Source of the DNA: JBKEAD01 sp047973165
Lineage (GTDB): Bacteria; Verrucomicrobiota; Verrucomicrobiia; Chthoniobacterales; JBKEAD01
Direction of reading: 5' to 3'
DNA length: 24,734 bases
Assembly (NCBI GenBank): GCA_047973165.1
Contig: JBKEBM010000127.1
Coordinates: 1-24,734 of the forward strand
The notes beneath the pieces are model-generated. The model worked only from the letters and a program-made list of their open reading frames with translations, was not told the DNA's origin and ran no database searches. A program made the position numbers and the translations under genes. Shown one piece after another: positions 7,964-15,826 of this stretch (its first letter is position 1; each line of letters starts with the position of its first letter).

Positions 7964-7985
7964 TTATGGGGCTAGGGGGTATATC
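7957..7985 (+). promoter_or_regulatory. sigma70-like promoter of the exporter gene, predicted leaderless
   Basis: A -35 box TTGTCA (7957-7962), a 17 bp spacer and a -10 box TATATC (7980-7985) point to a transcription start at about 7991-7993. That coincides with the exporter ATG at 7992, so the mRNA would have no leader. The spacer is filled by G-tracts. Confidence 0.6.
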
Positions 7986-7990
7986 CCTTA
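7966..7990. promoter_or_regulatory. candidate CsoR/RcnR-type operator
   Basis: Two G-tracts (ATGGGGCTAGGGGGTAT) followed by CCCTTA form a partial inverted repeat AGGG-N7-CCCT (74-77 and 85-88 of 79xx). Known RcnR and CsoR sites are G/C-tract inverted repeats flanked by AT steps. This one lies across the spacer and -10 of the exporter promoter, where binding would block polymerase. Confidence 0.55.
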
Positions 7991-7991
7991 A

Positions 7992-8801
7992 ATGCCGATA
8001 TTTCAGGAATTACTAAATCAGGGAGCAACCCATGCGTGGCTTTTTATTCCATCGGCCATTCTTCTTGGGGCCTTGCACGGCATGGAACCCGGCCATTCCA
8101 AGACGATGATGGCGGCATTTATTATCGCTATTCGTGGGACGATTACCCAGGCGGTTTTGCTTGGTGTTTCGGCCGCATTTTCTCATTCTCTGGTGATCTG
8201 GCTGCTTGCAGCGGGTGCTCTTCATTTCGGCTCGAAATGGAATGCGGAAACCTCCGAGCCGTATTTCCAGATCGCTTCCGGCATGATTATCGTCGGTTTG
8301 GCTGTGTGGATGTTTTGGCGCACACGCCGGGATCAAGTTGCGGCTCATGAGCACGAGCACAATCATGAGCATGAGCATGAGCATGAGCACAGATCGGTCG
8401 GATCGGATCGATCTGAAGCAGACTATCAGGATGCACACGAACGGGCACACGCTGCGGATATCGCTCGTCGCTTCGGTAACCGCAATGTCACCACGGGACA
8501 AATCGTGATTTTTGGACTGACGGGCGGCCTGTTGCCATGTCCGGCTGCGCTTTCGGTGTTGCTGGTGTGCCTGCAACTCAAGGAGTTCGTTTTGGGGTTC
8601 ACACTTGTGTTGTGTTTCAGTATCGGACTGGCTCTCACAATGGTGACTGTCGGGGCGGCGGCGGCATGGGGGGTTCGCCATGCTTCGCAAAAGTTCAAAG
8701 GCTTTTCAGAAATTGCCCGGAAAGCTCCGTATTTTTCCAGTGTCATTCTGATTTGTCTTGGCCTCTATATCTTCCTGCAGGGCTGGAAACATCTTCACTG
8801 A
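7992..8801 (+). CDS. rcnA: RcnA-like nickel/cobalt efflux protein (NicO family)
   Basis: This is a 269-aa inner membrane protein with six or seven hydrophobic helices. The first carries HGMEPGHSK (H29, H35), the NicO/RcnA signature, and a later helix has GGLLPCPAAL. A cytoplasmic or periplasmic loop at about residues 119-133 is almost pure His-Glu, encoded by tandem GAGCAT hexamers. RcnA exports Ni(II) and Co(II). Divergence from a metal-sensing repressor, with an operator candidate over its promoter, supports a metal-induced efflux role. Its predicted mRNA starts at the ATG. The sequence after the stop converges on sufU. Confidence 0.88.
   Translation: MPIFQELLNQGATHAWLFIPSAILLGALHGMEPGHSKTMMAAFIIAIRGTITQAVLLGVSAAFSHSLVIWLLAAGALHFGSKWNAETSEPYFQIASGMIIVGLAVWMFWRTRRDQVAAHEHEHNHEHEHEHEHRSVGSDRSEADYQDAHERAHAADIARRFGNRNVTTGQIVIFGLTGGLLPCPAALSVLLVCLQLKEFVLGFTLVLCFSIGLALTMVTVGAAAAWGVRHASQKFKGFSEIARKAPYFSSVILICLGLYIFLQGWKHLH
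8346..8391 (+). repeat. tandem hexanucleotide repeat (GAGCAT/GAGCAC) in the exporter gene
   Basis: About seven imperfect copies of a six-base unit, four nearly identical (GAGCAT), encode the His-Glu loop of the exporter. The unit is a multiple of three, so slippage would change loop length without a frameshift. Confidence 0.8.
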
Positions 8802-8896
8802 GCACACTTTGAATACAGAAATTGACACTCTGAAATGGGAATAATCGCCTATGGATGGCGCAAGGGCAGACGATATTTTTATCTGCAGATGTTTTT

Positions 8897-9352
8897 TTAT
8901 GTATTTTCAGTGCTGATACTTTCCTGTCCGTCGAGTGCCGCCCGGCAGGCATGCCACGCGAGAGTGGCGCATTTTACCCGAACCGGAAACCGTCGCACGC
9001 CTTCCAGTGCCAGGACATTCCCAAGCTCGCGAGGTGCTTTTTCAGGTTTTTCTGAACTCGTCAGAAGCTGCAAAACAGCATCCACAGCATCTTTCCCCTC
9101 AGCAACCGTCCTGCCCTTCATGAGATTAGTCATCAAAGACGCCGAGGCCTTACTGATCGCACAACCCTCACCCTGGAAACTAATATCAGTGATTTTATCG
9201 CCTTCGACATTGAGCATGATTTTGAATTGATCTCCGCACAGCGGATTCAACCCGTCAGCAAAATGCGTGGGATTTTCAATGACGCGAAAATTCTTCGGAC
9301 GCTTATTATGATCGAGAATAATCTCCTGGTATAAATCTTCTAGGTCGGACAT
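8897..9352 (-). CDS. sufU: Fe-S cluster assembly protein SufU
   Basis: This is a 151-aa IscU/SufU-fold protein. Zinc or cluster ligands visible are C39 and D41 (PLCGD), C64 (GEGCAIS) and C128 (RVKCATLAWHA). The insertion between the second and third Cys and the RFPVRVKCATLAW block identify the SufU type, which in Gram-positives acts as a zinc-dependent sulfur acceptor for SufS. Its ATG overlaps the sufS TGA (TGATG on the minus strand), so they are translationally coupled. No sufB, sufC or sufD is in the window. Confidence 0.95.
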   Translation of the reverse strand: MSDLEDLYQEIILDHNKRPKNFRVIENPTHFADGLNPLCGDQFKIMLNVEGDKITDISFQGEGCAISKASASLMTNLMKGRTVAEGKDAVDAVLQLLTSSEKPEKAPRELGNVLALEGVRRFPVRVKCATLAWHACRAALDGQESISTENT

Positions 9353-10602
9353 CAGGCAAACATTTTACAAATTTTCTGAAGTGCACGCACGAGCATGTCA
9401 ACTTCTTCGTGAGTATTATAAATCGAAAATGAAGGCCGCGCCGTCGCCGGCACACCCAGCCTTCGCATCAGCGGCTGCGTGCAATGATGCCCCGCTCGAA
9501 TCGCTATCCCCTCGCTGTCGAGAATCGTGCCGATATCATGCGGGTGCGCATTTTCAATACTAAAAGAAACTGCCCCGACTCGCTGCGCTGGCGCACCATG
9601 AATCTGCAGCCCATCGACTTCGCTTAGCTGCTTCTCCGCATAGGCCAGCACATCCGCTTCGTAAGCCTCCGCCGCATCCCGATCCAGCGATTCGATATAG
9701 TCCACCGCCGCCCCAAGCGCAATCGCACCGGCGATATGCGGTGTGCCTGCTTCAAAACGCCCCGGCGCATCTTTATAAGTCGATTTTTCAAAAGAAACCG
9801 TCCGAATCATATCTCCCCCACCCTGCCAGGGCGGCATCGAGTTCAGCAGTTCTGCCCTCCCCCAGAGCACACCAACCCCTGTCGGCCCAAACATTTTGTG
9901 ACTCGAACAAACAAAAAAATCGCAACCCAGCTTCTGAACATCCACCCGCATATGCGGAGCCGACTGCGCCCCATCCAGAAGAAAGGGAATTTTGAATTCA
10001 TGCGCAGCTTTGATCATTTTTTCCACAGGATTTACCGTCCCCAGCGTATTGGAAACATGTACGACGGAGACCAAACGTGTGCGCTCATTCAACATCCCGT
10101 AAAAAGCCTCCAGATCGATCTCCCCCGCATCCGTAATCGGAACAACCCGCAACTTTATTCCCACCCGCTCGGACAACAACTGCCACGGAACAATATTCGC
10201 GTGATGCTCCATTTCCGAAATCACCACCTCATCTCCCTCCTGGAAATTTTTACCACCAAACGACTGAGCAATGAGATTAATTGCCTCCGTAGCACCTCGC
10301 ACAAAAACAATTTCCGAAGCAGAAGCAGCTCCTAAAAAATTCGCGATTTTCTGCCGTGCCTCCTCATAAGCATCCGTCGCCTGAGCACTCAGATAATGCA
10401 CACCGCGATGAATGTTCGAATTCTGCAGCATATAAAATCGCTGAATTGCATCGATGACAACCTGCGGTTTCTGAGTCGTCGCAGCATTATCGAGATAGAC
10501 AAGCGGCTTCCCGGCAACCGCCCTGTCCAGGATAGGAAAGTCCCGCCGCACCTGCACCGGATCAAAAGAAGTTTTATCAAAAAAAGCTGCCGAAGAAGTC
10601 AT
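9352..10602 (-). CDS. sufS: cysteine desulfurase SufS (group II)
   Basis: This is a 416-aa PLP enzyme that removes sulfur from cysteine for Fe-S cluster assembly. Visible sites: DNAATTQKP near the N-terminus (about 38-46), D210-GAQ for the PLP ring, the PLP lysine K236 in SSHKMFGPTG, and the catalytic C374 in RAGHHCTQPLM, the short-loop group II form. Length and motif order are normal. It is the first gene of a two-gene operon with sufU. The ATG at 10602 leaves a normal N-terminus ending in the FDPVQVRRDFPIL block of the family. Confidence 0.96.
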   Translation of the reverse strand: MTSSAAFFDKTSFDPVQVRRDFPILDRAVAGKPLVYLDNAATTQKPQVVIDAIQRFYMLQNSNIHRGVHYLSAQATDAYEEARQKIANFLGAASASEIVFVRGATEAINLIAQSFGGKNFQEGDEVVISEMEHHANIVPWQLLSERVGIKLRVVPITDAGEIDLEAFYGMLNERTRLVSVVHVSNTLGTVNPVEKMIKAAHEFKIPFLLDGAQSAPHMRVDVQKLGCDFFVCSSHKMFGPTGVGVLWGRAELLNSMPPWQGGGDMIRTVSFEKSTYKDAPGRFEAGTPHIAGAIALGAAVDYIESLDRDAAEAYEADVLAYAEKQLSEVDGLQIHGAPAQRVGAVSFSIENAHPHDIGTILDSEGIAIRAGHHCTQPLMRRLGVPATARPSFSIYNTHEEVDMLVRALQKICKMFA

Positions 10603-10697
10603 GGGCGAGCAAGGCTAAGCAGGAAAAGCCCCGGCTTCAACCAAAGAATCTCTCGCCCTCTTCTCTCTTCCGAAAGGCCGGCACACAAAAACACGAC

Positions 10698-11828
10698 TCA
10701 GTTCAATGCATCCTTCCAGGCCTGGGCAGTGGCTTCATCCGGCAGCCACGCCGCATCTTTCACATTGCCTGTGAATTTATTTGCCGGGGCAATTTCTTTA
10801 CTTTTTAAATCTCCCAACCAGCCCGAAGCGGGGTCGAGCCTGATCAGTTTATCGGAACCTGAAAGAGCAGACTCCGGCGGCAAACGAAGCTTTGCCAGCG
10901 AACGAAAAAATACGAGCGCTGTCTTCAGACTATTTCCGATACCATGCCCCTGCCCTTCCTCCGGGCAAAGCGCCCACAAGGCACCACGCGGGCGATATTT
11001 TTCGAAAAGCTCAGTTAGGTTTTTTACACGCACTTCCTTATCAGTCGTGCCAAGAAAAATAAGTGCGGGCACATCCTGCGTGTTCGCTCTTGCCCGGGTA
11101 TCATAATAATAACCGCCTTTATTCACCACAAAACCAATCGTACGCTCCGGTTTCCAACAGGCGAAATTATAGTTAAACTGCCCTCCCGCCGAGTGCCCCC
11201 AAAGCAGCAGCGGAGCCTTTTCCACCTCAGGATGATCTTTAGCTTTCGCAAATTTTTTTAATGCTTCCAGCAAAGCATCACCCGTTCCTTTTTGTGCGAA
11301 GCAGTAGCTACCTCCCTTAAAAAATGAAGCGATAATTCCAAAGTTCAGTTCCCTTGCCAGGTCCTGCCAGACCTTGTTCTCAACCTGGGCACGTCCGTCA
11401 CCGTTAAGGCCAGGAGTGAGAACCAGCATTCCGCGAACCGGACGTTTTTCATCCGGTAACCAGACTCGAAATTTTGCAATCTCCACCGAAGAATCCGCAG
11501 CCTTAGCCTCATAGTCCCAGGGCTCAGTCGGAGTGCCAGGAGTAGCATTTTCGGCTGCAGTCATTTCAGCCGCTTCTGTCTTTTCAGGTGAGTCAGCAGT
11601 CTTTTTCCACTCACGCACAAAAGTCTGATCCTCCGCACTGAGCTGAAGAATCGGGACCGAAAGTTCCTTACCGTTCTGTAATTTAAAAGACACTTTTTCC
11701 GCAGTGACTCCGATAATCTCCGCCTCGATAGTCCTCCCCTGGTTATCCGTAAAAGTCCTGGAAAAAGCACCTCCCGTGAACATTAAAAAAAGGAGCAGAA
11801 AACACACTGTTGGGCAAATTTGTTTCAT
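10698..11828 (-). CDS. secreted SHD1-domain alpha/beta hydrolase
   Basis: The ATG at 11828 gives a 376-aa precursor with a clear signal peptide (CPTVCFLLLFLMFTGGAFS). The same frame stays open to an ATG at 11909, but that start would bury the signal. Next comes an SLA1/SHD1-like beta domain (RTFTDNQGRTIEAEIIG, to about residue 75), common in Planctomycetota and Verrucomicrobiota, then a linker rich in Ala, Glu and Thr. The alpha/beta hydrolase domain follows, with nucleophile elbow GHSAGG and a likely catalytic His in GQGHGIG. It should be a periplasmic or secreted esterase/peptidase-like enzyme of unknown substrate. It ends 95 nt upstream of sufS and may be in the same transcript. Confidence 0.8.
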   Translation of the reverse strand: MKQICPTVCFLLLFLMFTGGAFSRTFTDNQGRTIEAEIIGVTAEKVSFKLQNGKELSVPILQLSAEDQTFVREWKKTADSPEKTEAAEMTAAENATPGTPTEPWDYEAKAADSSVEIAKFRVWLPDEKRPVRGMLVLTPGLNGDGRAQVENKVWQDLARELNFGIIASFFKGGSYCFAQKGTGDALLEALKKFAKAKDHPEVEKAPLLLWGHSAGGQFNYNFACWKPERTIGFVVNKGGYYYDTRARANTQDVPALIFLGTTDKEVRVKNLTELFEKYRPRGALWALCPEEGQGHGIGNSLKTALVFFRSLAKLRLPPESALSGSDKLIRLDPASGWLGDLKSKEIAPANKFTGNVKDAAWLPDEATAQAWKDALN

Positions 11829-11977
11829 CCCAAAAAAAACTATCTGCGAAAATATCAAAGTCGACTTCATTACTTTTATTCCATTAATGCGAGGCTGGTT
11901 CTTTATCAAAAACAGGGCACCTTCGGAAACCTGCTTTTTGTTGGATGCACTGAGAAATTTTTAATTTTCGAGGCAGA

Positions 11978-12012
11978 AAAACCCTCGTTAGCCTTGCCCT
12001 AACGCGGGTTTT
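11978..12012 (-). terminator. intrinsic terminator downstream of hpt
   Basis: The arms AAAACCCTCGTTAG and CTAACGCGGGTTTT pair over 14 positions with one mismatch around a 7 nt loop. The minus-strand hairpin ends in GGGTTTTTC about 38 nt after the hpt stop. It is nearly symmetric, so it could also stop plus-strand transcription. Confidence 0.8.
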
Positions 12013-12049
12013 GACAATGAAAATGGGGCTTCCTGAGGTGCCCAACAAG

Positions 12050-12601
12050 TTATGTCTCTGCGTAACGTTCAATCGCTTCCGGACGCAGAACTCCGATAAA
12101 AGGCAAATTACGATAACGCTCATTATAGTCCAGGCCGTAACCAACCACAAACTCATCCTCAATCCTGAAGCCCACGTAGTCCGCCTTAATCTCACAAACA
12201 TGCTCAACCTCCTTTTGCAAAAGCACACACGTCGCAACCGATAAAACACCCTCGCAGTTTTTTAAAGTCTCCGTCACCCCGGCCAAAGTTCGCCCGCTGT
12301 CCAGAATATCATCAAGAATCAGAACATGCCGCCCCACCACATCCGGCATTCTCGTTTGTAAAAACTCCACCCTCCCCGTGGACTGTGTGCCAACATAACT
12401 CGCAACCGTCAGCCCATCAATTTGCAAAGGAATAGGCAAACGCCGAAGCAGGTCCGCCATAAAAACAAGACTTCCGTTCAGAACCGCTATAACTGTCAGT
12501 TCCCGGGATTGATAGTCACTCGTAATGTCGGCAGCCATCGCATCCAAACGACTCAAAATCGTCGTCTCGTGAAGTAAAATACGCGCGATATCTTTTTGCA
12601 T
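12050..12601 (-). CDS. hpt: hypoxanthine phosphoribosyltransferase
   Basis: This is a 183-aa type I phosphoribosyltransferase of purine salvage, making IMP (and often GMP) from the base and PRPP. The PRPP loop is ILDDILDSGRTL with D97-D98. The flexible-loop motif VASYVGTQSTGRVEF and the base-binding region DYVGFRIEDEFVVGYGLDY are also present. Length fits bacterial Hpt. It follows the secreted-protein gene by 23 nt and is followed by a strong terminator, so the two form one operon. Confidence 0.95.
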   Translation of the reverse strand: MQKDIARILLHETTILSRLDAMAADITSDYQSRELTVIAVLNGSLVFMADLLRRLPIPLQIDGLTVASYVGTQSTGRVEFLQTRMPDVVGRHVLILDDILDSGRTLAGVTETLKNCEGVLSVATCVLLQKEVEHVCEIKADYVGFRIEDEFVVGYGLDYNERYRNLPFIGVLRPEAIERYAET

Positions 12602-12624
12602 AGGATTAAAGCAATTCTGAAACC

Positions 12625-13317
12625 TTATTTATCATCAATCACCCCAAGAGCAACGATCGAGTTGCCTTTCACCCCAAACATTTCCTGACTGACCGGTTGT
12701 GCCGCAGAACGAAAATCCGTCAAAATACTTTTCACAAACAAACCCGTCTCAGCAGCCAAAGCCGGAAAAATATAAATCCGGTCAGCCCGCGGCGCAGCAA
12801 CCATCAGCTCCTCCCCGAAAATCGGCTCCAGACGATCAATAAAATCCGCCGAAAAAAGAGCCGCCGTCGCCACGGGATATTTCGTATCCAAAATACCACA
12901 CAGCACCACCCCGTCCGAATCTCTCACCAGCCGCGGCATCGTATTTTTAAAATAATCATCCGCCGCCGCCAGCAGCTCCGGAGTTATTTTTTCCTTCGCC
13001 AAACTTCGCGCTTTTGGAGTCCGCACAAAATCAAACTCCACCCCGCGACAAGCCTGAAGCGCAATGCTCGTGCGCTTACTCTTCGGCACAAAAGTCGAAA
13101 CCTCCGGATTCATAAACGTCGGAAACAGCACCGGCAAAAATTCCGGCAACTCCTGTTCCACCACCTCCGGTTTTTCAACAGAAGATTTTTCAGAAACAAG
13201 CTCCGCTGCCCGCATAACCCCTCCCGAAAAACAGACACAAAAAAACGGCAATACCAAAATCGCCACTCCCACATGGTTGAGTTTTTGAAAAAGTCTGCTA
13301 CACACAAACCCAGCCAT
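12625..13317 (-). CDS. conserved secreted protein of unknown function
   Basis: The ATG at 13317 gives a 230-aa protein with a signal peptide (basic start, hydrophobic HVGVAILVLPFFCVCF, cleavage probably after VMRAA). The frame extends to an ATG at 13386, but that adds 23 residues lying over ruvA. The mature part is mixed alpha/beta with no recognised catalytic motif. I do not know the family. Its late region (YPVATAALFSADFIDRLE, ADRIYIFPAL) looks like a small globular domain. Its start codon overlaps that of divergent ruvA in CATG at 13315-13318. hpt follows 23 nt downstream. Confidence 0.7.
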   Translation of the reverse strand: MAGFVCSRLFQKLNHVGVAILVLPFFCVCFSGGVMRAAELVSEKSSVEKPEVVEQELPEFLPVLFPTFMNPEVSTFVPKSKRTSIALQACRGVEFDFVRTPKARSLAKEKITPELLAAADDYFKNTMPRLVRDSDGVVLCGILDTKYPVATAALFSADFIDRLEPIFGEELMVAAPRADRIYIFPALAAETGLFVKSILTDFRSAAQPVSQEMFGVKGNSIVALGVIDDK

Positions 13318-13930
13318 GATTGCTTTTTTAGATGGTATCTTAGTCGAATCCCTGCCCACACAGATTGTTATGGACGTGAATGGCACCGGGTATCAAGTGC
13401 TCATTCCACTTTCCAGCTTCGAAAAACTCCCACAAGTCGGAGAGAAAACCAAAATCCTCACTCACCTCATCGTCCGCGAAGACGCCCACATCCTCTTCGG
13501 ATTCGCCACGGCAGCCGAACGCGACCTCTTTCGCCTCCTCATCGGATCCGTCAGCGGAGTCGGCCCAAAAATCGCCCTCGCCGTCCTCAGCGGAATGTCC
13601 GTCGAGGATTTCAAAGCCTACGTCGTATCCGGCGACGCCGCCTCCATTTCAAAAATCAAAGGCCTCGGAAAAAAAACTGCCGAACTCATGATCGTCGAAC
13701 TCAAAAACAAAGTCGGTGTCGCCGCAGAATGGGAAGCCGCAAGCAACCAGCAAGCCGAAATCAGCAAAGAAGCAACCGCCATCCGCGACGCCGTCCTCGC
13801 CCTCATCTCTCTCGGCTACAAACAAGTCGATGCCCACAAAGCACTCAAAGCAATCACCTCCGACACCGGCAACAAAGACCTCGACGTCGAAGCCCTAATC
13901 CGCGCCGGACTCCAGCGCCTCGCCCGCTAA
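13316..13930 (+). CDS. ruvA: Holliday junction branch migration protein RuvA
   Basis: This is a 204-aa protein with an N-terminal OB fold (start MIAFLDGILVE), two helix-hairpin-helix motifs in the middle (SVSGVGPKIALAVL and IKGLGKKTAELMI) and a C-terminal RuvB-binding domain (LISLGYKQVDAHKAL). RuvA binds four-way DNA junctions as a tetramer and loads RuvB. No ruvB or ruvC lies in the window. The start is certain from the family N-terminus, and it overlaps the divergent gene's start. No Shine-Dalgarno is seen. A weak TTGAGT-N16-TACACA promoter candidate (13277-13304) lies inside the divergent gene. An ATP-grasp-like gene follows after 15 nt. Confidence 0.96.
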   Translation: MIAFLDGILVESLPTQIVMDVNGTGYQVLIPLSSFEKLPQVGEKTKILTHLIVREDAHILFGFATAAERDLFRLLIGSVSGVGPKIALAVLSGMSVEDFKAYVVSGDAASISKIKGLGKKTAELMIVELKNKVGVAAEWEAASNQQAEISKEATAIRDAVLALISLGYKQVDAHKALKAITSDTGNKDLDVEALIRAGLQRLAR

Positions 13931-13945
13931 GAAACTATCGAAACA

Positions 13946-15277
13946 ATGATAGAAGAAAAAAATCCCGCACTCCGCGCTGCCCACACCCTTCAAAAATCCC
14001 TGCCCGAAGGCGGCCTCTTTCACGAAAAAGAATGGCGCATCACGCCCGAACCCTTCGGCATCTCCCCCACCCTCGCCGACGAACTCGACAAGCTCGGCTA
14101 CCGCCTCACAAAATTCGTCCACGCCTGCAACAACCTCTACCACGCAAGCATCAAAGGCTCCGCCCCCCCCTGGATCGCCCAATGGCTCGACGCCGGAAAA
14201 CCCGAGACGCTCATCAATATCGGTCGTGAAAAAATCCTCCGAAACGAAATCCCGCGCGTTCTGCGCCCCGACCTCATCCTCACCGAAGACGGCTTCACCA
14301 TCGCCGAACTCGACAACGTCCCCGGCGGCATCGGACTCACCGCCTGGCTCAACCAACAATACACCCAACTCGGCTTCGACATCCTCGGCGGCCCCGAAGG
14401 CATGCTCCAGGGCTTTCACAAAATCACCCAGGAAGCCGACATCCTCGTCTCAAAAGAAGCCGAGACCTACCGCCCCGAGATGCAGTGGCTCGCCGCAACC
14501 CTCAACAAAACAATCTCCACAAACTACCGCGTCCTCAACGCCGAAGACCCGGCCGACTGGAAAGACCGCATCTACCGCTTCTTCGAACTCTTCGACCTCC
14601 CCAACATCCCGACAATCCAAAGCATCGCAAAAAGCATTCTCAATGGAGAACGCCAAATCACCCCTCCACTAAAACCAGCTCTCGAAGAAAAAATGTGGTT
14701 CGCCCTCTTCTGGATGCAGCCCCTCGAAGACTTCTGGTCCCGCGAACTCGGCCAACGCCAGTTCGACGCCCTCAAAAAAGTCATCCCCTTCACGCTCATC
14801 CTGAACCCCTCCCCCCTCCCCCCCCAGGCCGTCTATCCACGACTCGAAATCCAGTCCTGGGACACGCTCAAAAAAGCCTCCAAAAAAGATCGCAACTACG
14901 TGCTAAAAGTCAGCGGCTTTTCCGAGATCGGCTGGGGCAGCCGCAGCGTCACCATCGGCTCCGACGCTTCACAAAAAGAATGGTCCGACGCCATCGATCA
15001 AGCCCTGGCAGCCCACCCCACACAACCTTACATTTTACAGGAATTTCGCCCCGGCAGCATCTTCGAACAGCCCGTTTTCAACCCCGAAAAAAACAGCATC
15101 GAAGCCATGCCCGGACGCGTCCGCCTCTGCCCCTATTATTTCTTAGACAGCGCAAACGAAAAAAACACAAGCCTCGGCGGAGCACTCGCAACCATCTGCC
15201 CCCCCGACAAAAAATTACTCCACGGAATGCGAGACGCCATCCTCGCCCCAACTTATGTTCTGAAAATCGACGAATAA
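13946..15277 (+). CDS. conserved protein, possibly ATP-grasp-like
   Basis: This is a 443-aa soluble protein with no signal peptide. The block DGFTIAELDNVPGGIGLTAW (about residues 113-132) and the later YVLKVSGFSEIGWGSRSV and PYILQEFRPGSIFEQPVF segments resemble the glycine-rich, lysine-bearing and glutamate-bearing parts of circularly permuted ATP-grasp ligases. This is pattern resemblance, not a firm assignment, and no substrate can be named. It sits 15 nt after ruvA on the same strand and is probably cotranscribed. The plus strand here is strongly C-rich at third positions, as in ruvA, so the two share an origin. It is the last intact gene before the defence island. Confidence 0.75.
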   Translation: MIEEKNPALRAAHTLQKSLPEGGLFHEKEWRITPEPFGISPTLADELDKLGYRLTKFVHACNNLYHASIKGSAPPWIAQWLDAGKPETLINIGREKILRNEIPRVLRPDLILTEDGFTIAELDNVPGGIGLTAWLNQQYTQLGFDILGGPEGMLQGFHKITQEADILVSKEAETYRPEMQWLAATLNKTISTNYRVLNAEDPADWKDRIYRFFELFDLPNIPTIQSIAKSILNGERQITPPLKPALEEKMWFALFWMQPLEDFWSRELGQRQFDALKKVIPFTLILNPSPLPPQAVYPRLEIQSWDTLKKASKKDRNYVLKVSGFSEIGWGSRSVTIGSDASQKEWSDAIDQALAAHPTQPYILQEFRPGSIFEQPVFNPEKNSIEAMPGRVRLCPYYFLDSANEKNTSLGGALATICPPDKKLLHGMRDAILAPTYVLKIDE

Positions 15278-15293
15278 AGGGTTCACCAAAAAA

Positions 15294-15668
15294 CTACGCC
15301 CACTCCGCGCAGAGCAGTTCCGCCTGTTGCAACACGGTTTTCACCGCCGCGTTCACCGCGTGGACTTGATGGTAGCCCGCCAAAATCTTGTGCACCGCGC
15401 CCGAGCCCGGGTCTTCCTCGAAGACGATGAAATGCTGCAGCAGCTTGAGGAAATTCCGAGGAGGGAAAACACCATGAATCAGCGTTTCCAATTCCAGCGT
15501 GCCCGCAGGTGCGTCACCCTCGCCCGTAATCGTGCACCAAATTTTGAATCATTCCGGACCGGCACTCAGCGAGCCGATGCGCGCCTGCAAGCCGTCGCTC
15601 GTCACGAGCACGGCGTTGTATTGCAGCAGCGTGATCGCCCCACGCAAGTGCCCCTCCAGCACCATATC
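15294..15668 (-). pseudogene. fragment of type I restriction subunit HsdR
   Basis: Read on the minus strand, the frame matches the N-terminal nuclease part of type I HsdR: LLQYNAVLVTSDGLQARIGS, then a stop, then a continuation in the same frame with TITGEGDAPAGTLELETLI, FLKLLQHFIVFEED and AGYHQVHAVNAAV. The stop is TGA (15549-15551) where HsdR proteins usually have Arg, so a single CGA-to-TGA change explains it. The piece covers only about 120 residues of a roughly 1000-residue protein. The N-terminus is cut at the REP-like palindrome, and after AAVKTVLQQA the homology ends at 15294. No ATPase motif remains, so it is dead. Confidence 0.85.
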
Positions 15669-15678
15669 ACCGTAGGAC

Positions 15679-15714
15679 TCCCTCTCCCCGTGGGAGAGGG
15701 CTGGGGTGAGGATG
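15679..15714. repeat. REP-like palindromic repeat
   Basis: Perfect 9 bp arms CCCTCTCCC / GGGAGAGGG (15680-15688, 15692-15700) with a 3 nt loop are followed by CTGGGGTGAGG. This palindrome-plus-tail is a well-known dispersed intergenic repeat, often mistranslated as LTPALSHGERE. It sits at the broken 5' edge of the HsdR fragment, which suggests insertion or deletion there. Confidence 0.75.
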
Positions 15715-15826
15715 CTTAGCATGGATTCGGTGAGAGTCATAAAATGAAGTTGAATAAGCAAGTTTCTTGTTTTTAAATAATTATGACGAAAACATAAAAG
15801 ATGGTGTGGGTTGCGATTTAATAAAA

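Noticed and set aside
8346..8391. Tandem repeat as a possible CRISPR or variable-number array
   Set aside because: It lies in frame in the exporter gene with a six-base unit and no spacers; it is a coding His-Glu repeat.
8838..8898. Possible terminator between the exporter gene and sufU (CGCC/GGCG and GCAGA/TCTGC stems, then a T run)
   Set aside because: The stems are only 4-5 bp and the T run is about 9 nt away, which is not enough for a call.
12697..14229. Long plus-strand open frame (510 codons) opposite the secreted-protein gene and across ruvA
   Set aside because: Its product is almost all Arg, Pro, His and Ser, a shadow of C-rich third positions. The real genes in this stretch are recognisable in other frames.
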